From the NCBI GenBank assembly GCA_016192145.1, contig JACPUT010000006.1, forward strand, positions 124,001 to 188,000: 64,000 nt of DNA, read 5' to 3'. The notes below the pieces were generated by a model, which made no database searches, was not told the DNA's origin, and worked only from the letters and a program-made list of their open reading frames with translations. This DNA comes from Acidobacteriota bacterium. GTDB lineage: Bacteria; Acidobacteriota; Holophagae; Holophagales; Holophagaceae. Positions 20,755 through 29,849 of this stretch are shown piece by piece (the stretch's first letter is position 1; every line of letters begins with the position of its first letter). The position numbers and the translations under genes are program-made.

Positions 20755-23070
20755 CTAACCCGCCCCCAGGCTCTGCTCCACGGCCTGGAAGAGCCGGTGC
20801 AGGGTGAAGGGCTTGGGGAGCAAGGTGAGGTTGGGATCTCGCCTCAGTTCCGATTCGAGGCCTTCGAGGCCGCGGCCGCTGGCGAGGATCACGGGCAAAG
20901 TGGGGGCGATCCCGCGGATGAGGCCGAGCAGCTCCAGGCCCGTGCGCTGGGGCATCAGCTGGTCACTGAGGACGAGGTCGAAGGGCGCCTCCTGGAAGGC
21001 CTCCCATCCCTCCACGCCATTGCTGGCCAGGGTGATCTCCGCGCCGTGGATGCGCAGGGCCTCATGCACGAGGGAGCGGATGGAATCTTCGTCCTCCACC
21101 ACGAGGATCTTCCGTCCCTTCAGCTGGCGCGGCACGGGGGCCGTGGAAACCGTGGCATTCGACCGCGGGGCCTGGGCGCGGTTGAGGTGCACGAGGAAGG
21201 TGGATCCCAGCCCCCACTGGCTCTGCACCTCGATGCGCCCCTTGTGGGCCTGCACGAGGCCCATGACCATGGAGAGGCCGAGCCCCGTGCCCTTGCCCAA
21301 CTCCTTGGTGGTGTAAAAGGGCTCGAAGATGCGGGCCTGGACTTCGGGCGTCATGCCCACGCCGTTGTCGCGGACCCAGAAGGCGATCCCCTCCTCGTGG
21401 CGCCCCGTCCCCACCTGGATGGTGCCACCGGCGGGAAGGGAATCCCGGGCGTTGACCACCAGGTTCACGAGGATCTGCTCGAGCTGCACCTGATCGCCGA
21501 GCACGAAGGGAAGGTCCTCCGTGAAGTCGGTGGTCAGCGTGATGCGCTTGTCGAGCACGCGGCTCAGGAGGACGATCCCCTCCTTCATGACGGCGTTGAG
21601 ATCCAAGGACACGAGGTCCGATTGGGAGGGCCGGCTGAAGGAGAGGAGGGCCCGGGTCGTCTCCGCGCAGCGGTTGGTGGCATCCTCGGCGGCCCGGAGG
21701 TTCCGCTGGGCGGGATGGTCCTGGGGCAGCTGCTCCATGCTCAGGCCGATCTGCCCGAGGATGGCCGTGAGCTGGTTGTTCACGTCATGGGCGATGCCCC
21801 CGGCGAGGGTGCCGACGGTTTCCAGCTTCTGGCTCTGTCGCAGCTGATCCTGGAGGGCTTCCCGTTCCTGGAGGGCCTGGTGGGCGCTGGCCAGGGCTTC
21901 ACCCAGGGCGTGGAGCTCCACCAGGTCCGAGGGGGGAAGGGAGGGGACTTCATGGCGCCCGAGGGCTTCGGCCGCGGCGGCCAGTTCATCGAGGGGTCCC
22001 GTGAAGCGGCGGGCCAGGCGGCGGGCCTGCCAGGCGAGCCCGAGCATGAGGAGGATCGCGAGGCCCCCGACGAGCAGGGCCCGGCGGTTGGGGGCCGAGA
22101 GGATATCCTCGTTGGGCTGGGCGAGGATCAGCTCCCAGCGGATCCCCTCGGAGGGGGCGAAGGACCTGAGGCGGCCACTCCAAGGGCCGGTGGCGCGGTC
22201 GAGGGTCACGCCCCTATCCTGCCCTTTCCGGAAGTCCTGGTGGAGTTTCCAGAGGAGGGGGAACCGTTCCTCGGAAATGGCCTGGAGGGTGATTTCCCGC
22301 CGCAGGGCTGGATCCGCGTAGCGGCCGGAGGTGGGTGCCACGAGGATGCGGCCGTCCTGGTCCAGGATCGTGACCACGCTGCCCGGGGTGGGTTTGATGG
22401 TGTGCAGGGCCGTCGTGAGCTCCTCCAGGAGCACGTCGATGCAGAGCACGCCGATGAGAGCCCCCGTGCGATCCTTCACGGGCACCACGTGGGCGAGCCC
22501 GTGCTGGCCGGCGAGGCGCCCCACGAAGGGATAGGGCGCCATCCAGGCGGGGCCTCCCCGGGAGATGGCGAACTCGAACCAGGGGCGCGTGCGGAAATCC
22601 ATGACGCGGTTGGCCAGGTGGGCATCGGAACGGATGATGTTTTCGGGATCGCCCAGGACGGGGCCCGAACTCCAGCCCGCTCCCTCCGTTCGGATGCTCC
22701 GCCCGGCCCAGCCCTTGGGCAGGCGGCCCATGCCGAACCCGCCTCCGTCGGCCTTGATGAGGTTCAGGCCAGTGATGAGGGGGACGGAGTCCACGAGGGT
22801 GAGCAGCTGATCGAAGGAGGCCTGGTCCTTCAAGGGATCCAACCGCCCCGCCTCCCAGGCCCGGGCGATCACTTCGGAGGTATGCTCCACCTGCTGGATG
22901 CCACCGGTGAGGTTTCGCTCCAGGTGGCGCAATTCCGCCACGACGCGTTCATCGGCCTGGCGCTGCGCGAGCCGGGCCATGCCGAGCCAGAAAAGACCCA
23001 CCACCACCGCAAGGGCGACCCCGAGGAGCAGGACGAGCTCCTTGTGCAGGACCTTGCGGAGGCTCCTCAT
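20755..23070 (-). CDS. Hybrid sensor histidine kinase with periplasmic Cache-like sensor
   Basis: A 771-residue protein. A membrane helix (about residues 12-32), a large extracytoplasmic region of about 290 residues resembling a dCache sensor, a second helix (LLVGGLAILLMLGLAW) and a HAMP-like linker come first. The kinase follows, with H-box GIAHDVNNQLTAI, N-box QILVNLVVNARDSL, and G-boxes DNGVGMTP and GKGTGLGLSMVMG. A C-terminal receiver has ILVVEDEDS and the phospho-acceptor in LVLSDQLMPQRTG. The ATG at 23070 overlaps the rdgB stop (ATGA); a GTG at 23076 is an alternative. There is no output regulator nearby, so the signalling partner is unknown. Confidence 0.9.
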   Translation of the reverse strand: MRSLRKVLHKELVLLLGVALAVVVGLFWLGMARLAQRQADERVVAELRHLERNLTGGIQQVEHTSEVIARAWEAGRLDPLKDQASFDQLLTLVDSVPLITGLNLIKADGGGFGMGRLPKGWAGRSIRTEGAGWSSGPVLGDPENIIRSDAHLANRVMDFRTRPWFEFAISRGGPAWMAPYPFVGRLAGQHGLAHVVPVKDRTGALIGVLCIDVLLEELTTALHTIKPTPGSVVTILDQDGRILVAPTSGRYADPALRREITLQAISEERFPLLWKLHQDFRKGQDRGVTLDRATGPWSGRLRSFAPSEGIRWELILAQPNEDILSAPNRRALLVGGLAILLMLGLAWQARRLARRFTGPLDELAAAAEALGRHEVPSLPPSDLVELHALGEALASAHQALQEREALQDQLRQSQKLETVGTLAGGIAHDVNNQLTAILGQIGLSMEQLPQDHPAQRNLRAAEDATNRCAETTRALLSFSRPSQSDLVSLDLNAVMKEGIVLLSRVLDKRITLTTDFTEDLPFVLGDQVQLEQILVNLVVNARDSLPAGGTIQVGTGRHEEGIAFWVRDNGVGMTPEVQARIFEPFYTTKELGKGTGLGLSMVMGLVQAHKGRIEVQSQWGLGSTFLVHLNRAQAPRSNATVSTAPVPRQLKGRKILVVEDEDSIRSLVHEALRIHGAEITLASNGVEGWEAFQEAPFDLVLSDQLMPQRTGLELLGLIRGIAPTLPVILASGRGLEGLESELRRDPNLTLLPKPFTLHRLFQAVEQSLGAG

Positions 23071-23657
23071 GGACACGCTCCCAGGCGAAGGGCCAGAGCC
23101 CGTGCCGCCCGGCCGCGGTGGCTGAGCCCGTGCTTGACCTCGGCGGGCAGCTCGCCGAAGGTGCGGTCATGTCCCTCGGGAATGAAGATGGGATCGTAGC
23201 CGAAGCCCCCGCAACCACTGGGTTCGCGGGCGAGGGTTCCCTCGATGGCTCCGTCCACGGTCCAGGGCTCGCCCTGGGCCGGGTAATAGGCGAGCACGCA
23301 CACGAACCGGGCCGTTCGCGGGGCGCCTCCAGGGAGGAGTCCAAGCAGCATGCGGTTCTTTTCGTCTTGGGAGTGGCCCGAGGCGAATCGGGCGCTCAAG
23401 ACCCCGGGCCCTCCCCACAAGGCATCCACGCAGAGGCCGGAGTCGTCGGCCAGGAAACCATCCACGCCTTCCTTGGCCCGCGCCTGCCACCAGGCCCGCG
23501 CTTCCCGGGCCTTCTGCAGCGCGTTGTCGTGGAAGAAGGCCCCCGTCTCGGGCAGCTCCGGGGCCTCCGCGGGCCATGGAAGGAGCTCCACCCCGGGCAG
23601 GAGGTCCTGGAATTCCCCCAGTTTCCCGGCGTTGCGAGTGGCGAGGACGACTCGCAT
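23067..23657 (-). CDS. rdgB: XTP/dITP diphosphatase (RdgB/HAM1 family)
   Basis: A 196-residue non-canonical purine NTP pyrophosphatase that removes dITP, ITP and XTP. Motifs are LATRNAGKLGEF at the N-terminus, FHDNALQKAREA, the catalytic ADDSGLCVDAL, and GCGGFGYDPIFIP followed by GLSHRGRAARAL. The ATG at 23657 begins exactly at the family's first strand and follows AGGTGGGG. An upstream ATG at 23681 overlaps the preceding gene's stop and would add 8 residues. The stop overlaps the kinase start. Confidence 0.93.
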   Translation of the reverse strand: MRVVLATRNAGKLGEFQDLLPGVELLPWPAEAPELPETGAFFHDNALQKAREARAWWQARAKEGVDGFLADDSGLCVDALWGGPGVLSARFASGHSQDEKNRMLLGLLPGGAPRTARFVCVLAYYPAQGEPWTVDGAIEGTLAREPSGCGGFGYDPIFIPEGHDRTFGELPAEVKHGLSHRGRAARALALRLGACP

Positions 23658-23677
23658 TCCCCACCTTTCCTGCGGCC

Positions 23678-24676
23678 TCATGCGCCCACCACTTCGGAAT
23701 ACCAGCTCCGGGCCCGCTCGGGGGTGATGGGCCCGTGCAGGAGGGCGCGCCCATCGGAGAACAGGGTGATGCGGTTGTCGCCATCCTGCCCCCGGAGCAG
23801 CATGGGGGCCCGGTGCCAGTCGCTGCCGGTGCGGGACTGAAGCCGTTCCTGGAGGCGGGGGAGATCCAGCTGTCGGGGCGGGTTCACGCGGATCTGCACG
23901 CCCTCCAGCCCGCAAAGGCGGCTGGCCTTGAGGGTCCAACGGGCGTCGAGAAACTCCGTGACCCGTTCCCGGCAGTAGCGGCAGCGGGTGGCGGGCGGTT
24001 TCAGGAACTGGCGCTCGTTGCGCCAGAGGTCGAACCGGACGAGGTCGACATGGGGCGCGGTGCCGCTGAGGAGCTTCAGGGCCTCCATGGCGGCCCAGGA
24101 GGCGGCCACGCCCACGGCGGGGCCCAGCACGCCGGCGCTGTCGCAGGTGTCCACGTCGGCGCTTTCGGGAGGCTCTTCCATGAGGCAGCGCAGGCAGGCG
24201 GTGGCGGGGGGATGGAGGGGCCACACCATGGCCTCGCCCCCGATGGCCCCGCAGTAGATCCAGGGCGTGCCCGTGGCGATGGCCACGTCGTTGAGGAGGA
24301 AGCGGACCTCGAAATTGTCCGAACCATCCAGCAATAGATCAAAGCCCGTCAGCACCTCGCGAGCGTTGCCGCTCGTGAGATCTGTGACGAGGGGGGTCAG
24401 GACCACATCCGGGTTGGCATCTGCCAGGCGCCGCGCGGCGGCTTCGGCCTTGGGTTCCCCCAGATCGGATTCTCCATACAGCAGCTGCCGCTGGAGGTTG
24501 CTTCGTTCGACGAGGTCGCGGTCGATCAACGTGAGGTGGCCCACGCCGGCCCGGGCCAGCCAGGAGGCGATCACGGAGCCCGTGGCGCCCAGGCCGATCA
24601 CGGCGACACGGCGCTCCCGAAGCCGGGCGTCCGCCTCCTTGCCGAGATAGATGCGCTGCTTGGCGTAACGGGACAT
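23678..24676 (-). CDS. ThiF/MoeB-like E1 adenylyltransferase
   Basis: A 332-residue ThiF-family protein. The nucleotide-binding loop GLGATGSVIASWLARAGVG is at about residues 27-45. It is followed by the acidic DRDLVERSNLQRQ, the DGSDNFEVRFLLND motif with the conserved D and R, and zinc-binding cysteine pairs in CLRC and CRYC. Such enzymes adenylate the C-terminal Gly-Gly of a sulphur carrier (ThiS or MoaD). Beyond about residue 240 there is an extra C-terminal segment of roughly 90 residues that I do not recognise. No carrier protein gene is adjacent, so thiamine versus molybdopterin use is open; thiC and moaA lie elsewhere in the window. Confidence 0.85.
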   Translation of the reverse strand: MSRYAKQRIYLGKEADARLRERRVAVIGLGATGSVIASWLARAGVGHLTLIDRDLVERSNLQRQLLYGESDLGEPKAEAAARRLADANPDVVLTPLVTDLTSGNAREVLTGFDLLLDGSDNFEVRFLLNDVAIATGTPWIYCGAIGGEAMVWPLHPPATACLRCLMEEPPESADVDTCDSAGVLGPAVGVAASWAAMEALKLLSGTAPHVDLVRFDLWRNERQFLKPPATRCRYCRERVTEFLDARWTLKASRLCGLEGVQIRVNPPRQLDLPRLQERLQSRTGSDWHRAPMLLRGQDGDNRITLFSDGRALLHGPITPERARSWYSEVVGA

Positions 24677-24711
24677 GGGAGCCTTGGCGTTCAACCTTCC
24701 AGGATCAGCAT

Positions 24712-24740
24712 AAAAGCAACGGCGCCCCGGAGGGCGCCGT
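24712..24740 (-). terminator. Rho-independent terminator after the 24762-25235 gene
   Basis: Hairpin with arms ACGGCGCC and GGCGCCGT (24719-24740). On the minus strand it is followed by TGCTTTT. It lies just downstream of the minus-strand gene that ends at 24762. Confidence 0.8.
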
Positions 24741-24761
24741 ACCTGAAAGAGGGTGGATTCG

Positions 24762-25235
24762 TTAGTTGGCGGGCTGGCCGGCCTGCTGCTGCTCGGCCAT
24801 GGCCTTCTCCCACTCGGCCTGGAGGCGGCGGGCGTCGGAGATGGCGAACTTGTAGACGTACTCGAAGCGGTCGGCACCCTTAGTGAGGGCGAGGATCACT
24901 TCGTAGATGCCGTCCTGGGTCACTTCGAAGGGGGAGGCGATGACGTTGAAGGTGCCTTCCTTGGCGCCCTCGGGGATCTGCACATCGCTGTCGCGGATCA
25001 CGTCCTTGCGCTCGCCGCCGGGGGAGACGATGGCGAAGGAGAACTTGAAGTCCCCGTCCATGCGGCTGAAGCGGGTGTAGAAGCACACCTTGGGGAGGGA
25101 GAAGGGAACCTGGGGGACCACGATGTGGTGGTCGTAGAGGCCCATGAGGGAGGTTTTGCCACCCATCTCCTGACGGATGTCGTCACAGAGGAGGGTGAAC
25201 TCGTGCTTGGGGGCCTTGATTTGGACTTCCTGCAT
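24762..25235 (-). CDS. Conserved hypothetical protein (possibly DUF6941)
   Basis: A 157-residue cytoplasmic-looking protein, all-beta in appearance (alternating strands such as FKFSFAIVSPGG and GIYEVILALTKG). A helical tail is rich in Glu and Gln (AEWEKAMAEQQQ). The opening LLCDDIRQEMGGKTSLMGLYD resembles what I recall as DUF6941, but I cannot confirm this. It has its own terminator and a divergent 5'-nucleotidase gene upstream, so it is probably monocistronic. The function is unknown. Confidence 0.7.
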   Translation of the reverse strand: MQEVQIKAPKHEFTLLCDDIRQEMGGKTSLMGLYDHHIVVPQVPFSLPKVCFYTRFSRMDGDFKFSFAIVSPGGERKDVIRDSDVQIPEGAKEGTFNVIASPFEVTQDGIYEVILALTKGADRFEYVYKFAISDARRLQAEWEKAMAEQQQAGQPAN

Positions 25236-25340
25236 GACAGCTCCGAAAAGGGGATTGGCATTCGGTGTGGAGAGATGAGTTTACCCTGGAGTCGGGGCCC
25301 CTCCAAGCCAAGCGTGATGAAGGGCGCCCTCGGAGGCTAA

Positions 25341-26957
25341 ATGCTGCGTCGCCTTGTGATCGTTTTGTGCCTTCTCGGCTCCCTCCGGGCCCAGGAAGTG
25401 CGCCTGCAGGTTCTTTCCACCACGGACGTGCATGGCCATGTCATGGCCGAGGACACCTACAGCCTGCAGCCCCGGAACCTGGGCTGGGCCAAGCTGGCCA
25501 CCCTCATCCGCCAGCGGAAGGCCCTGAACGCCCACACGATCCTCATCGACAGTGGCGACACGATCCAAGGCGAGCCCATCAACTACGTGAGGCACCGGCT
25601 GCGGCGGGATCTGCCCGATCCCAGCATGCCGATCATGAACGACCTGGGTTTCGCGGCCATGGCCCTCGGCAACCATGAATTCGACTTCGGCCTCGAGGTG
25701 CTCCGGGAGGTGGAACAGCAGGCGAAATTCCCCTGGATCTGCGCCAACGCCGTGAACGTCAAGGACGGGAAGCCCGCCTTCAAGCCCTTCGTGAAGGTCA
25801 GGGTGGGCGAGGTGACCGTCGGCATCCTGGGATTCGTCACCCCCCAGATCCCCCGCTGGGCGGAACCCGCCACCTTCGAGGGCCTCGCCTTCGAGGACAT
25901 CGTGGCCTCGGCCAAGGTCTGGGTGCCGAGGCTCCGCGAGAAGGAGAAGGTCGATGTGGTGCTCGTGGCCATGCATTCTGGCCTGGGCGAGGCGCAAGGG
26001 CGCCCTGGGGACGAGAACGCGGCGCTTCGGCTCGCGCAGGAGGTGCGGGGCATCGACGGGATCCTCTCCGGTCATACCCATCGTCCCATCGTCACACGCC
26101 ACAACGGGGTCCCCATCCTCCAGGCCCACATGCATGGCCTCGCCCTCGGCGTGCTTGAGATGACCCTCCGGAAGGAGCAGGGCCGCTGGATGGTCGCGGC
26201 CAGCGAGCCGAGCCTGCTGCGCCCGACCGATGATACGGCCGTGGATCCGGCGGTCCTGGCCCTCACGGCGGAGCTGCGCGAAGGGACTCGGACCTACCTC
26301 GATACCTTCGCCACGAACCTGCAGGTGGACATGGACACGCGCTTCGCCCGGATGGAGGATTCGCCGGTGATGCAGGTGCTCCACCGCAGCCTGCGGGAGG
26401 CCACCGGAGCCCAGCTCACGGCCGCGGCCTGCTTCAACGCGGGGCTCTACATCCCCAAGGGCCCGACGAGCGTGCGCCAGTGGTACGCCCTGCTGCCCTA
26501 CGAGAACCGCGTGGCCCGGATCCGGATCACCGGGCGGCAGCTGAAGCTCTACCTGGAGCATGCGGCCCGCTATTACAACCCCCCCTACATGCCTGAACTC
26601 GTCAGCGGCGAACTGGGAGGGTACGACTTCGACACGGTGGACGGCGCGAGCTATGCCCTGGATCTCATGAAACCCGTGGGGCAGCGGGTGGTGAACCTCC
26701 GCTTCCAGGGGAAACCCGTGGACATGGAACAGGTCTTCACCCTGGGAATCACGTCCTACCGCCTGCGGGGAGGCGGGGGTTACATGGCCGCCATGGAGTG
26801 GTCGGGCGTGCCGGAGCTCGTGACGAAGGAATCCCAGCGGAATCTCTTCCTGGAGCACGCGCTCAGGAGCCCCACCCTCACCGTGAGCCCGGACCATAAT
26901 TGGCGCACCATCCCCTTCCTGGACCGGGAGCGGGTGATGCAGGGCGGAGGTCGGTAG
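25341..26957 (+). CDS. Secreted 5'-nucleotidase / metallophosphatase (UshA family)
   Basis: A 538-residue protein with a signal peptide ending in LRAQ (about residue 18). The N-terminal metallophosphatase domain has metal ligands in STTDVHGHV, DSGDTIQG, GNHEFDFG, AMHSG and SGHTHRP. The C-terminal 5'-nucleotidase domain includes LPYENRVARIRITGRQLKLYLEHA and the SYRLRGGGGYMA substrate-binding loop. It would hydrolyse nucleotides or cyclic nucleotides in the periplasm for phosphate and nucleoside scavenging. The exact substrate cannot be read from sequence. It stands alone between two divergent or convergent neighbours. Confidence 0.92.
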   Translation: MLRRLVIVLCLLGSLRAQEVRLQVLSTTDVHGHVMAEDTYSLQPRNLGWAKLATLIRQRKALNAHTILIDSGDTIQGEPINYVRHRLRRDLPDPSMPIMNDLGFAAMALGNHEFDFGLEVLREVEQQAKFPWICANAVNVKDGKPAFKPFVKVRVGEVTVGILGFVTPQIPRWAEPATFEGLAFEDIVASAKVWVPRLREKEKVDVVLVAMHSGLGEAQGRPGDENAALRLAQEVRGIDGILSGHTHRPIVTRHNGVPILQAHMHGLALGVLEMTLRKEQGRWMVAASEPSLLRPTDDTAVDPAVLALTAELREGTRTYLDTFATNLQVDMDTRFARMEDSPVMQVLHRSLREATGAQLTAAACFNAGLYIPKGPTSVRQWYALLPYENRVARIRITGRQLKLYLEHAARYYNPPYMPELVSGELGGYDFDTVDGASYALDLMKPVGQRVVNLRFQGKPVDMEQVFTLGITSYRLRGGGGYMAAMEWSGVPELVTKESQRNLFLEHALRSPTLTVSPDHNWRTIPFLDRERVMQGGGR

Positions 26958-26975
26958 GCCCCGGCGCGGTGGGGT

Positions 26976-27869
26976 CTACTTCAGCTTCAGGTAGATCAGC
27001 CCGCCGCCGGGTTTGGTGAAGCAGACTTCCGATTCCTGGGCCCCGACCAGGGTGGCGTTCTCGGGAAGGCCCGTCGCCAGCAGTTCCATGGAACCCATGG
27101 AGAAATCGACCTTGGCCAGGATGAGCCCCGCGAGGTTGCCCTTGATGGAGGGGGCGAGCTGGGAGGCCGGCAGGGCCGCGAGGACCTGCGAGCTGGATTC
27201 GTACCAGATGACGGCCAGGCGATCAGGCGCGATGGCCTGCAAGGCCGGGAGCGGGGCGTTGGCCAACGCCAGCGAGGTCTGCCCGGCGGGCTTCCCGTTA
27301 CCGCAGTTGAAGATCGTGAAATTCAGATCCGCCCCGAGGCTCATGACGAGCTGGCCATTGCTGCTGCAGGCGATGCGGTAAAGCGTGGGCGCGGGGGCCT
27401 CTCCCTTTTTCGGCTTCGTCCCGGCCGACCAAATGACTTCGCCCTTCTTGAAATCCCGCTTTTCGAGGTAGAAGGATTCGGTGCGGTAGCTCAGGTAGAA
27501 CCCGCTGCTGTCCCAGGCCATGTCGGCCACCAGGGCGGGCAGGTTTTCCTTCCGCGCCACCTTGCCCGACTTGTCGACTAAATGCACGGCGGTGCCCGAG
27601 ACCACCCAGGCGTTATCCCAGGGATCGAGCAGCCAAAACTCCGCAACCCCCTCGACCTTGGAGATGTCGAGGCTGCCGCTGAGGCTTCCATCCTTGGTCC
27701 AGGTTCGGAGGGTATAGCCCTCCTTGAAGGTCAGCGCCCCGGTGATGTCCTGGCGGGCCCATCCCTTGGCGAGGGTCTTCCCATCCCAGTCCTGGGCTGC
27801 GCATAGGACGGGTAGGGCGAAGCCAAGAGTCAGGGCACTGAGGGTTCGGAGCCGCACGGGGGGCCTCAT
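26976..27869 (-). CDS. Secreted hypothetical protein, beta-propeller-like
   Basis: A 297-residue protein with a clear signal peptide (LSALTLGFALPVLCAAQ, cleavage near residue 26). The rest is rich in short beta strands with recurring Trp-Asp and Gly turns (DPWDNAWVVSG, MAWDSSGFYLSYR, SSNGQLVMSLG), which suggests a propeller-type fold; no named family is evident. It has its own strong-looking promoter and follows dxs on the same strand. A role in the periplasm or outside the cell is likely; the substrate or partner is unknown. Confidence 0.75.
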   Translation of the reverse strand: MRPPVRLRTLSALTLGFALPVLCAAQDWDGKTLAKGWARQDITGALTFKEGYTLRTWTKDGSLSGSLDISKVEGVAEFWLLDPWDNAWVVSGTAVHLVDKSGKVARKENLPALVADMAWDSSGFYLSYRTESFYLEKRDFKKGEVIWSAGTKPKKGEAPAPTLYRIACSSNGQLVMSLGADLNFTIFNCGNGKPAGQTSLALANAPLPALQAIAPDRLAVIWYESSSQVLAALPASQLAPSIKGNLAGLILAKVDFSMGSMELLATGLPENATLVGAQESEVCFTKPGGGLIYLKLK

Positions 27870-27890
27870 GGTGGAGCGGAGTCTAGGGGA

Positions 27891-27919
27891 ACAATAGGAA
27901 ATTCCCGGAAAATAAGCAA
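27891..27919 (-). promoter_or_regulatory. Sigma-70-type promoter for the 26976-27869 gene
   Basis: On the minus strand, TTGCTT (27914-27919) and TATTGT (27891-27896) are separated by 17 bp. The gene's ATG is 22 bp downstream of the -10. It indicates transcription independent of the dxs operon. Confidence 0.5.
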
Positions 27920-27941
27920 GCCGGACTAGGAAGGGATCTTT

Positions 27942-29849
27942 TTACAGGCGGGTCTGGAAGGCCCGGATCCGCTCCACCAGGCGGGCCGTGCTGAGCCCTT
28001 CCTCGTCCAGCAGGCGCTTCTGGTCTCCGTGGTGCACGATGTGGTCCGCCACGGCGATGCGCAGCAGGGGCTTCACGACCCCCCCGTCGGCAAGGGCCTC
28101 GGCCACGGCGGCGGTGAATCCGCCCTTTTCGATGCCATCCTCCAGGGCCACCACGCCCTTGCAGGAATTGGCCAGGGAGAGGATCAGATCGGCATCCAGC
28201 GGCTTGAGGAAGCGGGCGTTGAGGACGGCGCAGGCGATCCCCTCCTTGGCCAGCACCTCGGCGGCCTCCAGGGCCGTCTGCACCATGGTGCCGTAGGCCA
28301 CCAAGGCCAGATCGGCGCCCTCCCGGAGCAGTTCGCCCTTGCCCACGGGCAGGGGCACGATGGTTTCGTCCATGGCCACCCCGAGGCCATTGCCGCGGGG
28401 ATAGCGCAGGGCGGCGGGGTGGCCGCAGTAGAGGGCCGTCATGAGCATGCGGCGCAGCTCGTTCTCGTCCTTGGGGGCCATGAGCACGATGTGCGGCAGG
28501 CTGCGCAGGAAGGACATGTCGTAGAGGCCGTGATGGGTGGGGCCGTCGGCGCCGACGATGCCCGCGCGATCCATGGCGAAGACGACGGGGAGATCCTGGA
28601 GGCACACGTCGTGGGCCACCTGGTCGAAACCGCGCTGCAGGAAGGTGCTGTAGATGGCGCACACGGGGTGCATGCCCTTGGTGGCCATGCCGGCCGCGAA
28701 GGTGACGGCGTGCTGCTCGGCGATGCCCACGTCGAAGGTGCGCCCGGGGAAGGCCTTCTGGAAGTGGTTGAGGCCCGTGCCATCCAGCATGGCGGCCGTG
28801 ATGGCGACGATGCGCTCATCCTTCTTCGCCAGCTCGATGAGGGCGTCGGCGAACACCTTGGTGTAGGCGGGGGCCGTGGGGGTGGCGCCCTTCTTCATGA
28901 CGCCGGCCTCGGCGTCGAAGGCGGTGACGCCGTGCCACTTGAGGGGGTCCTGGACGGCGGGTTCGTAGCCGAAGCCCTTCTTGGTCTGCACGTGAAGAAG
29001 GACGGGGCCGTCCTTCATGATCTCCTTGGCTTCCTGGATGGCGCGGCTCGTGGCCACGGCATCGTTGCCGTCCACGGGACCCATGTAGCGGAAGCCCAGA
29101 TCCTCGAAGAGGAGGCCAGGCACCATGAGGCGCTTCATGCTCTCCTCCGTCCACTTGGCGGCTTTGGCCACGCCCTTGCTCACGCTCTCCAGGGGGATGG
29201 CCTTGATGGCGTGTTCGATGCGGTCGCGCCAGCGGTTGTAGTACTGGCCGTTCATGATCTGGTTCAGGTAACCCTGCAGCGAGCCGACGTTCGGATTGAT
29301 CGACATGTCGTTGTCGTTGAGGATCACGAGGAAGTTCTTCGTCTCCAGATAGCCCGCCTGGTTCAAGGCCTCGAAGGCCATGCCGGCGGTCATGGAGCCG
29401 TCGCCGATGACTGCGACGCAGGTGAAATCCTCCTTCTGCAGATCCCGGGCCGCGGCCATGCCCAAGGCCGCGGAGATGGAGGTGGAAGCGTGGCCCGCGC
29501 CGAAGTGGTCATAAACGGGGCTCTCCTCGATCTTGAGGAAGCCGCTGAGGCCGTGGTGCTGGCGAAGGGTGGGGAAGCGGTCCTTGCGGCCCGTGAGGAT
29601 CTTGTGGGGGTAGGCCTGGTGGCCCACGTCCCAGACCACCCGATCCGTGCGGAAGTCGAACTGGTGGAAGAGGGCGACGGTCATCTCCACGGTGCCGAGG
29701 TTCGAAGCGAAGTGCCCGCCCGTTTCGCTCACGCTATCGATGATGAAGCGCCGCACCTCGGCGGAGAGGTCGCGCAGCTGGTCGTCGGTGAACTGGCGCA
29801 CGGCTTCGGGGGTGCCGAGGGCGTCGAGGAGGGGGTATTTCGAGGTCAC
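27942..29849 (-). CDS. dxs: 1-deoxy-D-xylulose-5-phosphate synthase
   Basis: A 635-residue thiamine-diphosphate enzyme joining pyruvate and glyceraldehyde-3-phosphate at the first step of the MEP isoprenoid pathway. Motifs are VGHQAYPHKILTGR, the TPP/Mg loop GDGSMTAGMAFEALNQAG followed by NDNDMSINPN, and the catalytic-domain glutamate in IAEQHAVTFAAGMA. The GTG at 29849 overlaps the ispA stop (GTGA). The frame can be extended upstream, but that part is antisense-free overlap with ispA and lacks family similarity. It is the last gene of xseB-ispA-dxs. Confidence 0.95.
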   Translation of the reverse strand: MTSKYPLLDALGTPEAVRQFTDDQLRDLSAEVRRFIIDSVSETGGHFASNLGTVEMTVALFHQFDFRTDRVVWDVGHQAYPHKILTGRKDRFPTLRQHHGLSGFLKIEESPVYDHFGAGHASTSISAALGMAAARDLQKEDFTCVAVIGDGSMTAGMAFEALNQAGYLETKNFLVILNDNDMSINPNVGSLQGYLNQIMNGQYYNRWRDRIEHAIKAIPLESVSKGVAKAAKWTEESMKRLMVPGLLFEDLGFRYMGPVDGNDAVATSRAIQEAKEIMKDGPVLLHVQTKKGFGYEPAVQDPLKWHGVTAFDAEAGVMKKGATPTAPAYTKVFADALIELAKKDERIVAITAAMLDGTGLNHFQKAFPGRTFDVGIAEQHAVTFAAGMATKGMHPVCAIYSTFLQRGFDQVAHDVCLQDLPVVFAMDRAGIVGADGPTHHGLYDMSFLRSLPHIVLMAPKDENELRRMLMTALYCGHPAALRYPRGNGLGVAMDETIVPLPVGKGELLREGADLALVAYGTMVQTALEAAEVLAKEGIACAVLNARFLKPLDADLILSLANSCKGVVALEDGIEKGGFTAAVAEALADGGVVKPLLRIAVADHIVHHGDQKRLLDEEGLSTARLVERIRAFQTRL